NCBI GenBank assembly: GCA_963930655.1
Contig: OZ005617.1
Span: 2,296,501-2,360,500 of the forward strand
Source: Myrica gale
Lineage: Eukaryota > Streptophyta > Magnoliopsida > Fagales > Myricaceae
Reading direction: 5' to 3'
DNA: 64,000 bases
Below the pieces are notes generated by a model. That model had not been told where the DNA came from. It searched no databases and worked only from the letters and a program-made list of their open reading frames with translations. This document shows, piece after piece, positions 47,978 through 58,700 of this stretch (positions are counted from its first letter, which is position 1; each line of letters starts with the position of its first letter). Made by a program: the position numbers and the translations under genes.

Positions 47978-50739
47978 TTAAGCTACAGGCGGGCGGAGTA
48001 CGTGATCCTGTGAGGTATCCACTGCAGCAGGCGGCATGAACTGCCACATTGCGACTCCTGGGTACCCAATGAAAGGCACCAATTTGTTGCCAGGGGCCTG
48101 GCCCTGAGCAGCAAATGCAGCAGGAATTGCAGAAGGGGGAGGCAAGAAGCCAGGTTGTGCATTAACAGCTTTCAGTTGTTGCTCCAACTTCTCCTTCTCT
48201 GCCTTTAGTCTCTGCTTCTCATCACGAAGCTCATTCTTCTCAGACTACAGAATGCAACAAGGGAGATCAATGTAATTAGCCTTATCATGTTTCATTATCC
48301 ATCTTGTAAACACACGTGGATGGAATACCTTCTATAAATCATGAATATTTGTATTGAAAATATTTTTTTTTTCCCAAAAAAATCACCTTTAACTCTTTAA
48401 TCTTTTCCTGGAGACTTGAATTTGAGTCTTTTATTTTCTGGGCGTCACCCCGTAACTGAGTCACCATTCGGACCGCATCAATCAAAAGAGCAGCCTTGTC
48501 CGTCTTAGGAGGCCTTCCAGGCTCAAGAATCGAGCTCAATTCCACAAACCTAACCACGTTGAACATTAAAACATGCAGCCAGAGAGAGAGAGAGAGAGGG
48601 GGGAGGCGAAGAGAGCAAGTGAAGCGTATACTTGTCATTCAGTCTATCCCTACGCAACTTCTCCCGAGAGGCTTTGGAGCTAGATGCACAGCATGAATCA
48701 GATCTACCCCTGCAGCAGAAGAACAAGAGAGAGTTTATATAGGATCAATTACAAGCTCATTAGTCATAATCTTTTCGAAAACGAAAACATGAACAAGTAG
48801 ATGGGATTCATCGCACTTCTACCAAATCAAGCAAGGGCCTATTTCATTTGATTGTTTAGCGGAGATATTGGATTGACAAAGCCCATTTATAGGTTTTGTT
48901 CTCAGATTCAAGGATAGGTTTTGTAAACTGACTGCTCAACCTACATTATAATCTGGGCTACCAATTGATAGATCGTTATATGTGAGACTACTCATAAGGA
49001 TGCCTGCAAGAAATATCAGTTTCATTAAGGCCCCACTCGCAACTACAACTGTGGTTTTTGCAGTTTATGACCATGTCTGCAAGCATGCTCGTGATCCATT
49101 GACAACCTCAAGACTACTTTCAGCTATAATTACTTGGTTCTGGATTTTGTAAAACTAACTATGCATCTATTCCACGAAAAATAATCACCAACAATGTCAA
49201 TTTCGTAAAAACAATTCCTCAAAATATTCTTACTCAAACACAAGGGAATGGAACAAATTTTTATATGGCCCTTTCGGAGGATGGGTGAACACAAGCTTTG
49301 AACAGTGAAGGAACAGTTCCTTTCATTACACCAAAGAGAGAAGTGAAGTAGTTGTTTGTGTACCTCTTCTTTGCGCCACAGTCCTTGACACCATCTGAAT
49401 CCCCCAATGAGACATCGACTTCCACACTAGGCACAGATCATTTCACCACAGAAGAACAGAAGGAAGTCAGCGACCACACGGATGCAAACCCCAAAAGTTA
49501 TTTCACAGCTTTATCATGTAAACATATCACCTTTACCTGTGCTGAACAAGTTAAGGTAGCTTCCAATAATTCAGTTTAAAACACTACCATTCATAAAAAA
49601 GGATTCTACATAGCCTCCAAAACTTTGCTGGACCTTGTTTCCCCCTACAGTCCAAAGATACTTCGGACCAAAAGGCTTTATCATTGAGATGATACATACT
49701 TTTGTGACAACTTCAATGTCAAATAGATTTCCTAGGACATTCTAAAAACAATCATGCCAGTGTCTGATCCTGGATTTCCCTTTCAGAGCTCATGTGAGCG
49801 CTCACTGGAGAGATGATAGGCCAGAGTGGGTTTTATGGGTAAAACTATGTCTCCATATACTCAGTTTCTCATTATGATACACAATAATCTTTCCTAGGAA
49901 TGCCCAAACTAAAAGAAGAAAAGAAAAGCAATTCGGTCAAATCTAAAACCTCCAAAAGGTTGTATACCAACGAGCCACTATTGTGATCCTACCCCACCGC
50001 GGGTAGGCCACGGTTACGCGCAACTGATTCCTCTTCCTACTGCAATCCATACAGTTCCATCATTAGGATAAGCACAACCAATAAAGTTCCCACATTCTAT
50101 ATTGGGGAGTCTCAATTGATGATATAGAAACGAATATGAAGTTCAAATGAAGCAAAATCTCCGTACATAAAATAGAATCCAATAATGGTAAAATGCGTCT
50201 GTGGACAGGTACTGATTTTCTCAAAAGCACCTCCCGCTCAAATGAAAAAAAAAACAATAAGAAGAAATTCCCAAGAAGATACCCACTTACAACAATCAGT
50301 TCAACATGATGATTATTCAAAGGACAAATGAAAAACCCAGCTCAGCTCTGGTACCGCAGATTTCGATACAATAACCAACAATGAAATTCCCGTGATTATG
50401 CCCTCACATACTGATTATCAACAATGAAGTTTGAACCGCAGATTTCAATACAATAACCAAACCGCAAGCAGCAAATTAAACACAATATGGGAACAAAGTC
50501 AGTTAAGGGAAATTTTTGAAAAGCCCTAAATTGGTCAAATGCAACAGTTCAATCAAACAGTCGAAAACCCCAATTCCGTGATATAACGAACAATAGTACC
50601 TAACGTTAGAAGAACCATTCACGGCCTGCGCGGGCCAGGAGAATCCCGTGTTGGGAACAGAGAAATTGCCATCGGAGACAGGTATATCGTCGATCAAGCC
50701 ATAATCGAAGAGCCAATTGGTGTTTTCAGGGGAGACCAT
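47978..50739 (-). CDS. ILR3: bHLH transcription factor ILR3 (bHLH105-type, subgroup IVc)
   Basis: Five exons on the minus strand: 50739-50600, 49426-49364, 48709-48632, 48549-48387, 48244-47978, giving 236 residues (Arabidopsis ILR3 has 234). It starts MVSPENTNWLFDYG. The basic region SREKLRRDRLNDKF (about 82-95) is followed by the helix-loop-helix with PPKTDKAALLIDAV, and then by a leucine-zipper-like coiled-coil (KNELRDEKQRLKAEKEKLEQ). It ends DTSQDHVLRPPVA, the invariant subgroup IVc tail. Family knowledge: ILR3 dimerises with PYE and other IVc bHLHs to control iron homeostasis and photorespiratory genes, and is itself a target of BRUTUS E3 ligases. Intron 1 is 1.17 kb. A GA microsatellite (48578-48600) sits in intron 3. 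Confidence 0.96.
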
Positions 50740-51112
50740 TTCGGTTGGGGCTGGGTATGCCGGAAATTTGAGGTTTTTCCGGCTGAGATTCCGTTATCCC
50801 TGGAAACAAACAGACCGTTCGGGCGAGGGCTTAGGTGTTTCGGGAGAGAGAAAAGTGAAAAAGAAACGTGGTGGTTTTTTCTCGGGAAAAGGGAATCTGC
50901 GTAAGGTCAAGGCGTGGGGAAATGAGTTAGGGGCGATGGCTGGTGGTGTGGCGACTCGTCATCGTTCACCGAGTAAACGGGTTTCATGGGTTTGGGCTTC
51001 AAACCCGGTTAGAAGTACACCGGGTCAGCCCTGTTTTTTAAGTCTTTTTTTTCTTCTTCCTTTTCTTAAGCAATTTATACATTTGAAAAGCAGTTTAATA
51101 CCTGCTGATAGG
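50740..51112. promoter_or_regulatory. Likely ILR3 promoter and 5' leader region
   Basis: This G-rich 370-bp stretch lies directly upstream of the ILR3 ATG (minus strand) and before the hAT insertion at 51113. I see no other gene. The higher GC content relative to flanking DNA fits a 5' leader. No specific regulatory motif stands out. Confidence 0.35.
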
Positions 51113-51753
51113 TAAGGGTCGGCATATATTTCGGTTCAAATCAGAATTTTCTGTTTCGATTATTTTCAATACATCCTGAATTTTCAGAACCGGATCCATT
51201 TTATGAAAATTTCAGAATCGAAATCGAAAATTTCAGCAAAAATATCGAAATTTTCTGTTCCGGTACAATTTTTTTAAATTTTTTAAAAAATATATATAAT
51301 TTTAATTTAGAGTTTGTCTCTTTCAATTTGGATTATTTGATGAATGTTTAGTTATTTACTTATTTTATGGTTAATTGTTTTTAGTAGGTTTTTTGTAAAT
51401 TTAATTTAGAGTTTATTTTGACAGTATTTATTTTGTTTTGAAATTTAGTTGTTTAGTTGTAATTTTAATTTAGAGTTTATTTTGGAATCCTGAAATAATG
51501 AAATATTGTTTTGAAATTTAGTTGCTTAGTTGTAATTTTAATTTAGAGTTATTTGGTCCACAAAACACAACTCAAAAAATTCAGTTTTGAGTTAATGGGC
51601 CCAAATTAAATGTCTTTTTTAACCCATATAAGGAACCAGAATTTTCGGTTTATTCCGGAACGGAACCAGAATAATAATTTTGATTCATGTGTGTACCGGA
51701 ATTGGAACCAGAATGGCCCATTCGGGTTCTGTCAGTTCCGATGTCCACCCTTA
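51113..51753. mobile_element. Non-autonomous hAT-type element, 641 bp
   Basis: The ends are TAAGGGTCGGCAT on the left and ATGTCCACCCTTA on the right, with extended similarity inward ('ttcggttc' and 'cagttccga' blocks). Near-identical 8-bp flanks CTGATAGG (51105-51112) and CTGCTAGG (51754-51761) differ by one base, which suggests an older insertion than the two other hAT elements. The interior is AT-rich with repeated 'taattttaatttagagttt' phrases and encodes nothing recognisable. It inserted about 370 bp upstream of ILR3. Confidence 0.75.
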
Positions 51754-51761
51754 CTGCTAGG

Positions 51762-53371
51762 GGTGATTAACGTGCCACCTTCTGGCTACTAATGGCCAGG
51801 GAGATGCACAATTCTCTCGAAGGGATGAAAAATCATTTTGCATTTTTTGCAACACAAAATTTTCAAAATTTTTGGTAATGGTTTGAAAATTCACGTAGAT
51901 CTCATTTTTTCCTTACATTAATCAGGATTCAAATCTTAATTAGTAGCATAGAGATCATAATACTTTTTGGTGGAGTCCATTCTTAAAAGACCACCTAAAA
52001 TCAGTTTCAAACATTTCCATTTCCATTTCCATACAGGGTACTTAACAAAAAATTAAAAAATTATTAAAATGACTTTCGATTGCCAAACTTTTGGGCCCTT
52101 AATTTAAAAATTGTAAAATAATCTATCTTTTCCCATCAAATTATTATTTTTTATTATAATATTCATATAAATTTTATCTCTCTACACATTTTCACTGTTT
52201 CTCATAAACTATCTTCACTTTGTCACCAACTCACGTACTTCCAAAATTGTAACACTCAAAATCCGTTCTCTTAATTCCTGAGATATAATAGTTTCCATTT
52301 TTTTTAAAAAAAATGAAAGATATCTCTAATCCCAAGTGATTGACTAGAGATTAAAGGTTTGAGCATTGATGGTATGCTCTCTCCAAGGTTTTAAGTTCAA
52401 AATTTCATAAGTGTTACTAACCCTTTTGGGCTACCTTCAAAATTTTTGGTTAATCAATTGTCCAGTTTGTGTGAGACGAGAGGATTGCACACTAATTAAA
52501 AAAATAAAAATAAAAGATATCTCTTTTTAAAGAATTAATTGTTTAAAGATGTGGTCCATGTTTAATAGTCTAATCTTAATTAGACCATTCAACTAAAGTC
52601 CTTGATTTATGCCAAGCAAAAAAAAAAAGTCCTTGATTTATTTTTAGTGCGTGTGTTTCGTATGTGCCGACGATTGAATTTGTGTTTTACCAATTCCCAT
52701 TTTCATTATTATTTTTGTTGTTGCTGTGAAGGTGATTCAGTGCGTTTGTGTACTGAAATTTTAACATAATAAAATAATTATAATATAATCTTATTTATAT
52801 ATCGAATCATTACTTTTTATTATAATAAATATAAAAAATTCATTTAAATTATCTCTTTTTATTTTTTTATTAATTTTAATAATATAAAATTTTAATATTC
52901 TCAAAATTTTAACACTCATCGACAGTCTGTCAGATACCCAACACTTGGGGTATTTATATTTATATCCTAAAATATGATCCATCACAAAGTGAAAAGATGC
53001 CAACTTCCAACTAACTCCAAGCTGATTGATAAAACGTGTTTATCTTTCCAGTATTTTAAAATTATTTTAATCCATCATTTTTTATTGGCAATAGAAAAAG
53101 GACCTTTTTCGTTCAATAAATATCACGCCAGCGTACACGTTAGATGGAAAAATAAATAATATACATTTATAAATGGTGCGCATGCTCAACGTTAATAGGA
53201 CACAAAATTTTATGTCAATACCAAAAGATTTTGGTCTATGCTCTACAGTGAAATGACCAAACTATCCTCCAGCGGATATCCTTTTCCGGTGGTCTGTAGT
53301 AGCCAGCACTTTTCATACGGATATAACCCAAAATGAGAAGTTTTTTTTTGGTGTCACTCAGTCCCTCTGTA
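51762..53371. other. AT-rich intergenic DNA upstream of PNSL3
   Basis: No gene is visible. Two blocks (about 52025-52260 and 52745-52915) carry the same 'tattataatat' and 'atctct' module seen at 16.6 and 17.7 kb, with 'aaaattttaacac'-type edges, so they are probably further remnants of that MITE family. The last 200 bp should hold the PNSL3 promoter. Confidence 0.45.
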
Positions 53372-54276
53372 ATGGCTTGTTTTGCAGACATTAATGGAGT
53401 CTTCAAAACTCTACCAGCAATTCCAAAGCTTACCAAGGTTAATAGGGCCCCAAAGAGAGTGAAAATAGTTGGATTTCTTGGCAAGAACAATGAGGATCAT
53501 CAAGAACAGCCTTTACAGACTACAAGGAGATTAGCAATAGGACTCGCATCCGTAGCTCTTGTTGGGAACTTTACCAATGGGATATCTCTAGCCGAGGGCA
53601 ATGGGTTCTGGGTCGATGGACCTTTACCTGTACCTCCTGTCTATAACAGTAAGCTTTCTCATCGGCAAGTGGCAACTCAGTTTATAAACTCTGCAGTTTA
53701 CTGGGTGTTGCTTCGGTAGAATGCGCTTATCTTGCTTCCCAAGGGCAGCCGGGCTTCTTCTCTTCTTGCTTCCTAATTCTTCTTTTTGCTTGCAGATATT
53801 GCGAATGAGAAGACGGGTACTCGTTCTTTCCTGAAAAAAGGAATCTATATGGCGGACATTGGAGTCAAAGGTAGTGCCTACAGACTGAGGAAATATGCAT
53901 TTGATCTCATAGCAATGGCAGATTTGATCGGACAAGATACTTTAAACTACGTCAGGAAGTACCTACGACTTAAGTCTTCCTTCATGTACTATGATTTCGA
54001 CAAAGTGATCTCAGCTGCACCAGTAGATGAAAAGCAGCCTTTGACGGATCTGGCTAACAGATTGTTCGACAGTTTCGAAAAGGTAAATCTCTTCACACAA
54101 ATGTTACTACAGAATTTAAAACTTCAATCCCTACGATTTGGAGCCCCTTAAGAATTGTAAAAACCAAATGTTGACAGCTTGAAGAAGCTTCAAGGACGAA
54201 AAATCTGCCTCAGACAGAATCATGTTATCAGGACACAACAGTAATACTTCAAGAGGTCATGGACCGAATGGCATAG
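53372..54276 (+). CDS. PNSL3: PsbQ-like lumenal subunit of the chloroplast NDH complex (PNSL3-type)
   Basis: Three exons: 53372-53648, 53796-54082, 54178-54276, giving 220 residues, the usual length for PNSL3. The first 50 residues look like a chloroplast transit peptide. Next comes a twin-arginine lumen signal, [16 protein letters not shown] (50-65), with a probable cleavage after the AEG region near 74. The mature part is a PsbQ-like four-helix domain with [20 protein letters not shown] and the strongly conserved [18 protein letters not shown]. Family knowledge: PNSL3 sits in the lumenal subcomplex L of the chloroplast NADH dehydrogenase-like complex, which works in cyclic electron flow around photosystem I. 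An in-frame ATG at 53333 would add 13 residues; I prefer 53372 because relatives begin at this point. PNSL2 or other PsbQ-like proteins are less likely given the [12 protein letters not shown] context. Confidence 0.9.
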
Positions 54277-54363
54277 TCTGCAGAATCTGCTGCTAATCTG
54301 GTTTAGACAAATTCTGTGTGCTAAAAAAAAAAGTGTACTAAATTTGGAAGCGCCGATAAACCG

Positions 54364-54564
54364 GTGGTGTTTGTTTGTGAAAATTTTAGAATTGTGGAAA
54401 TATTGGGTATTGGAGTTTGTGAAAAAATGTAGATATTTTATGAAAATTGAAGAGAAAATATTTAATTGAATAGTATAATATTATTTTATAATTTAATGAG
54501 GAGAGAAATTATTTTATGATTATGGAAATTTTGAGGGGTTGAAATTTCCACTCCCAAACGCCAC
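54364..54564. mobile_element. MITE with GTGGYGTTTG ends, 201 bp
   Basis: The left end is GTGGTGTTTG and the right end CAAACGCCAC, imperfectly inverted. Subterminal 'gaaaatttt' and 'gaaatttcc' phrases also pair. The body is AT-rich and non-coding and carries the 'tataatattattttataattta' style module in inverse orientation relative to other copies. No convincing target duplication is resolved. Confidence 0.5.
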
Positions 54565-54635
54565 GAAAGTAGCACATGCTCCCCATATTAAGGTTCAAAT
54601 GTAACTTGTACATTCGGAACAGGGCATGACAAAAC

Positions 54636-55368
54636 TAGGGGTGAAAACCGACCTCTCGACTCGGTTTTCAGCCCCTACCGTCAACCGAACCGCGGGGTTC
54701 GGTTGACGAAAATCAGGGACCGACAACCGCACCGAGGGATCTCTAGACCGGCCGGAGCGACGATAGTCGGCTTCAGTCGATCCCTGTTTCTCAAATCATA
54801 ACGAAAATGGAAAAAACAAAACCAAAAGTGAAGAATAAAACTCAGAGCAATCCACAATCAACCGGCACCAACAGCCACCAAAAATCGAGATCAAAAGCAA
54901 AGTTAATATCTTTGTGGCTGGCGATAGTTCAAAAAGAAGAACATCTCACCTGTATATAGCTGATATTGAAGGATTCCGCAGTGTGGGGTTGTTGCTCGGA
55001 AGACTTGGCTTCCATGAGGGCGAAGATGAAGATGAAATGGAACAAAAAAGAGTGTCAAAGGGGGTGGTGCGGCGGCTAGGGTTAGAGAAAGAGAGAAGTG
55101 AAGGAGGGGGTAAGTCGGGGGGAAAGTGTCGAAGGGGGGGAGACGACGTCCACATACTTTAAAAAAATGTGAAATCTCAATACTGCCCTCGGTTCGATGC
55201 GGTTCGGTCCATTGGGGACCCAGAACCGTGGGCCGTACCAACCCAGTCGGTTCTGAGAAAAACAAGGCCGACCGCCGAACCGGGCCAGCCAGAAACCGGC
55301 CGACCCATTCTGTTTCGGGCCGATTTGGGTCAGCCCGGTCCGTTTCGGCCCACTCTTGAACAGCCCTA
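54636..55368. mobile_element. Non-autonomous hAT (Ac-like) element, 733 bp, with perfect 8-bp duplication
   Basis: The ends are TAGGGGTGAAAA on the left and TTGAACAGCCCTA on the right, flanked by a perfect GACAAAAC duplication (54628-54635 and 55369-55376). Both subterminal regions are rich in 'ccgaacc', 'ggttcgg' and 'ccggcc' motifs. The central 54860-55150 region is different: it is purine-rich with long open frames on both strands, up to about 80-160 codons, that match no transposase. That core may be captured host sequence. The clean duplication implies a relatively young insertion between PNSL3 and the kinesin gene. Confidence 0.9.
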
Positions 55369-55721
55369 GACAAAACAGTCAAGTTAGCATGTTTCTAAAC
55401 TCTGGTTTTGGCTTGGTAGTCAGTTTTACTTCAAAGCAGTTTTACTTGTAGTCCCACATACAGCGAATCCCAATACATTTGAGCTATTGTTTCTTTGCCA
55501 AAAAGGCATGAATGTTTATAAAAAAATTCGTGTCAGCACTGTAGAGGTCTAATAATCAGAAAGGCATATTCTTTACTCAATACAAACACAATATTTTATT
55601 TGCTATACAGAACATAAACCTACGTTAGAATCACTCATCTCAATGTTAATACTAGTTAAATAGGTACAGTTCTATACTTGGTTGCCTTAAAAAGAAAAAG
55701 AATCATTTATCTATTTAAAGA

Positions 55722-58700
55722 TCAGCCATAGCTTAAGCGTGATTCTGAAGACCGCATGTTGGTTTGACGCCGAGGAATCCCGATCTCACAAGCATTTACC
55801 CTGGCTGCAAAACGAAGCGAGCAAATTGATTCACCCACTGAGGAGGGTTCCGGTGAGATGTTTACAAACATCAATGTCTTTGAGTCCCCACCTAAACAAG
55901 GCTGGTTCACAGACATTATAAAAGGTCAGAAGCTCTCAAAATTGATCATATCCAACAAGAAGAATAGCAGGAACACAATATTGCAGAATGGTAGTCTGTC
56001 CTTTGCGTTTTTCCTTACACATTTGCTCTTAATCAAAACGATTCCACCCATGTTGTGTCGTTAAAAGAAATGTTGAAATTTCATCTTTCAAAGCTATAAC
56101 ATATTCCTCTCTAATCTTTTGCAGAGTTCCCCAAAATAGCCAAACAATAAAACGTTAGAAAGAATTGAACTCAATAAAGCAAAGAGAATTGTAAAAGAGG
56201 CAAGGCTAAATTGCAGAGGCTTTTTTATTGTTCGTCTTCACCATTTGGCAGATGATACATGAATTTCTTCTATGAGATTAAGAAAGCCAATCCAGGTTGT
56301 CTGGAATGAAGCGAGGGAAATAGAGATGACCTTGGAAGTGAGATTTACTAAGTTACCTGAAGAAGATATGTAAGCTTTGAGTTCCTAAAGGGAATGTGGT
56401 CCTCCTTCTTCGCCAATGCAAAAATAACATCACTTAGAGATGACAAACTTTTATTAATGGCCTGTTCCAATTGCAAAAAGGAAACATTTGTAACCACACT
56501 TTTTGATAAATTTTTATAAAAACTAGAAACCAGAATAGTTTACGGATATACTTGAGTTTCTTTTAGTCGGTCTCCCGTTGATCCACTCTTAGAAAGACGC
56601 TCACTCCCAGAAAGATCGATAAGATTCAAAACTCCTTGCACTTGTTGTTCAGTGCTCTGGTACAGAGTGGAAATTCAGAAAATTTAGTTTCAATAATGCA
56701 ACATCACAGAAGCGGAACAGTGAGATCTGAGACAAACTAGTGTCTTTTCTTTTTCGATAGAGTTATACATCAGTGGAGGTTACAAGAATCAAATGTCCGT
56801 ACCTCATTAACACCAAATATCCGCAGGGTAAAAACAAAATGACTTCTTGATGATTGCTCATTCATCTGGGTCTTGCCTACAGACCTAAAAGGACACAAGT
56901 AAAACATTTATTATGCAATAAAGAAATAATGGCTTGTAGTTTTAAGTAGGAATAAATATACTTTACACTTTTTAATTATGGGAGTCTTGACACTTTGTAC
57001 CTCCTCCAACTATTATTTTTGTAACATTGCACCGACCATCTATTAATTTTAGACACTTTGCATCATAAAATTTTCTATTAATTTTGAAAGAAATTGATTT
57101 TTTGTGCATAAAATTATGATTTTGCCCTTATAAAATGATCGTAAAAAAGATTTTGAGGATAAAATTGTCATTTCACGCACCATTTTTTTCTGTTTAAATT
57201 GACGGAATATTTTAACGAAGGGCGCAAAGTGTCTAAAATCAACAGTTGGTGGGTGCAATGTAAGATTAAAGTGCAAAGTATCAAGACCCCATAGTTGGAG
57301 GGTGCAAAATGTATTTAACTCTTTAAGTATCATAAAAGTAATGCAGAAATATTGCATTGTGGTGTACGACTATCATTTCAACAACTTTTACCATGCGAAA
57401 ATGAATCACATCTAACAAGTTTTTTCGTACCCCAAAGGAAAGCCAAATGAAAAATGCACATATGGTTCCACATAAGCATACAAACTGAACAAAACCCTGA
57501 ACATTTCAAGTAATTGAATAGCCCTCCCACATAACCCCAAAATTGACTTAAGTAGAAAACATTTGCATAACTAAATCAAGCTTAAAATATTTAAAATAGG
57601 TACCTGCTATGGGCAGCCTGATCTAAAAGAAATGAGACCTCTTTAGCACTGCGAACATTCACAATTGTAAGATCAGAGACGTGCGTGTTTCCATTTGCAT
57701 CATGTTTGATTGAATATTGCTTTGCAGAAGCACCATTTTCTGTTGAAGATGATCGATTTGTCGATAACAAATCACGAATTGTTTCATTATATATTTCCAA
57801 CATAGATACCTACAGGTGTTGACTAGAAGTCAAACTTTCAATAATTATGTGTAAAAATACATTCATCTATTTGTAAAATGTTCTTACTCACCTGCATTTC
57901 ATATCTCCAACCTTGAGGTTGCAGAAATTGCCTGGTCTGAAAAATTTGTTCTAGTGAGTGAGGTATTAAACCCTTTTGCTCAGGATGTCCAGGCCTACCC
58001 ATCATGGTATACGTTTTACCAGAACCTGTTTGACCGTAGGCGAAAATGCAAACCTGAAGAAGGAAATCAACGCCATTCCTTAAGGCGATCACATTGATAG
58101 TTATATCGAGTGTATATGATGCTAACAAAGTACTGTGGAAAGCAAAGGGGTATGCATGTAGGGAAAAACTCTTTCAATACCAATCAGATCGATTGATAAA
58201 GTTCCAGTTGCAAAGACCTACTTATCAACTTTGTGCAGGAAAATCATGTGAGCATAATATGCTCCTGTCATGTTGAAAGATTTGTACTGACTTTGTTACT
58301 CATAAAAACCTAATCAATGTACACAGATGAACAATATACACCCAAAAATGCCACAACATATGCTCTTTAACCTACGATTAACAAATATCATTTTGTACAG
58401 AAAAGTAGTTAAAGGACTGTTTCGACAGTTTCGTAAATTGACTTCCACAGAAAACCAAATTCCGAGCTCAATAGTTACCTTATAACCATCAAGAGCACTT
58501 TGTACAAGCTGTGAAACTTCAACAAAAACATCATCTTGTGTTGCATCAGGCATGAAGACTTTGTCGAACGTGAAAGAGTGCTTTTGCCCTGATTCCAATA
58601 TAGACTGACATGAGTTCCTAATTTTCAAGACCCACTTTGCGTATTTCAAATAATTGATATCTGGCAGAAAAGAAACTCGTCCAATTTTTTTCCTCCAATG

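Noticed and set aside
51915-51950. T-loop-like 'ggattcaaatctt' suggesting a tRNA or SINE
   Set aside because: No matching acceptor stem, D-arm or A-box can be placed upstream; likely chance.
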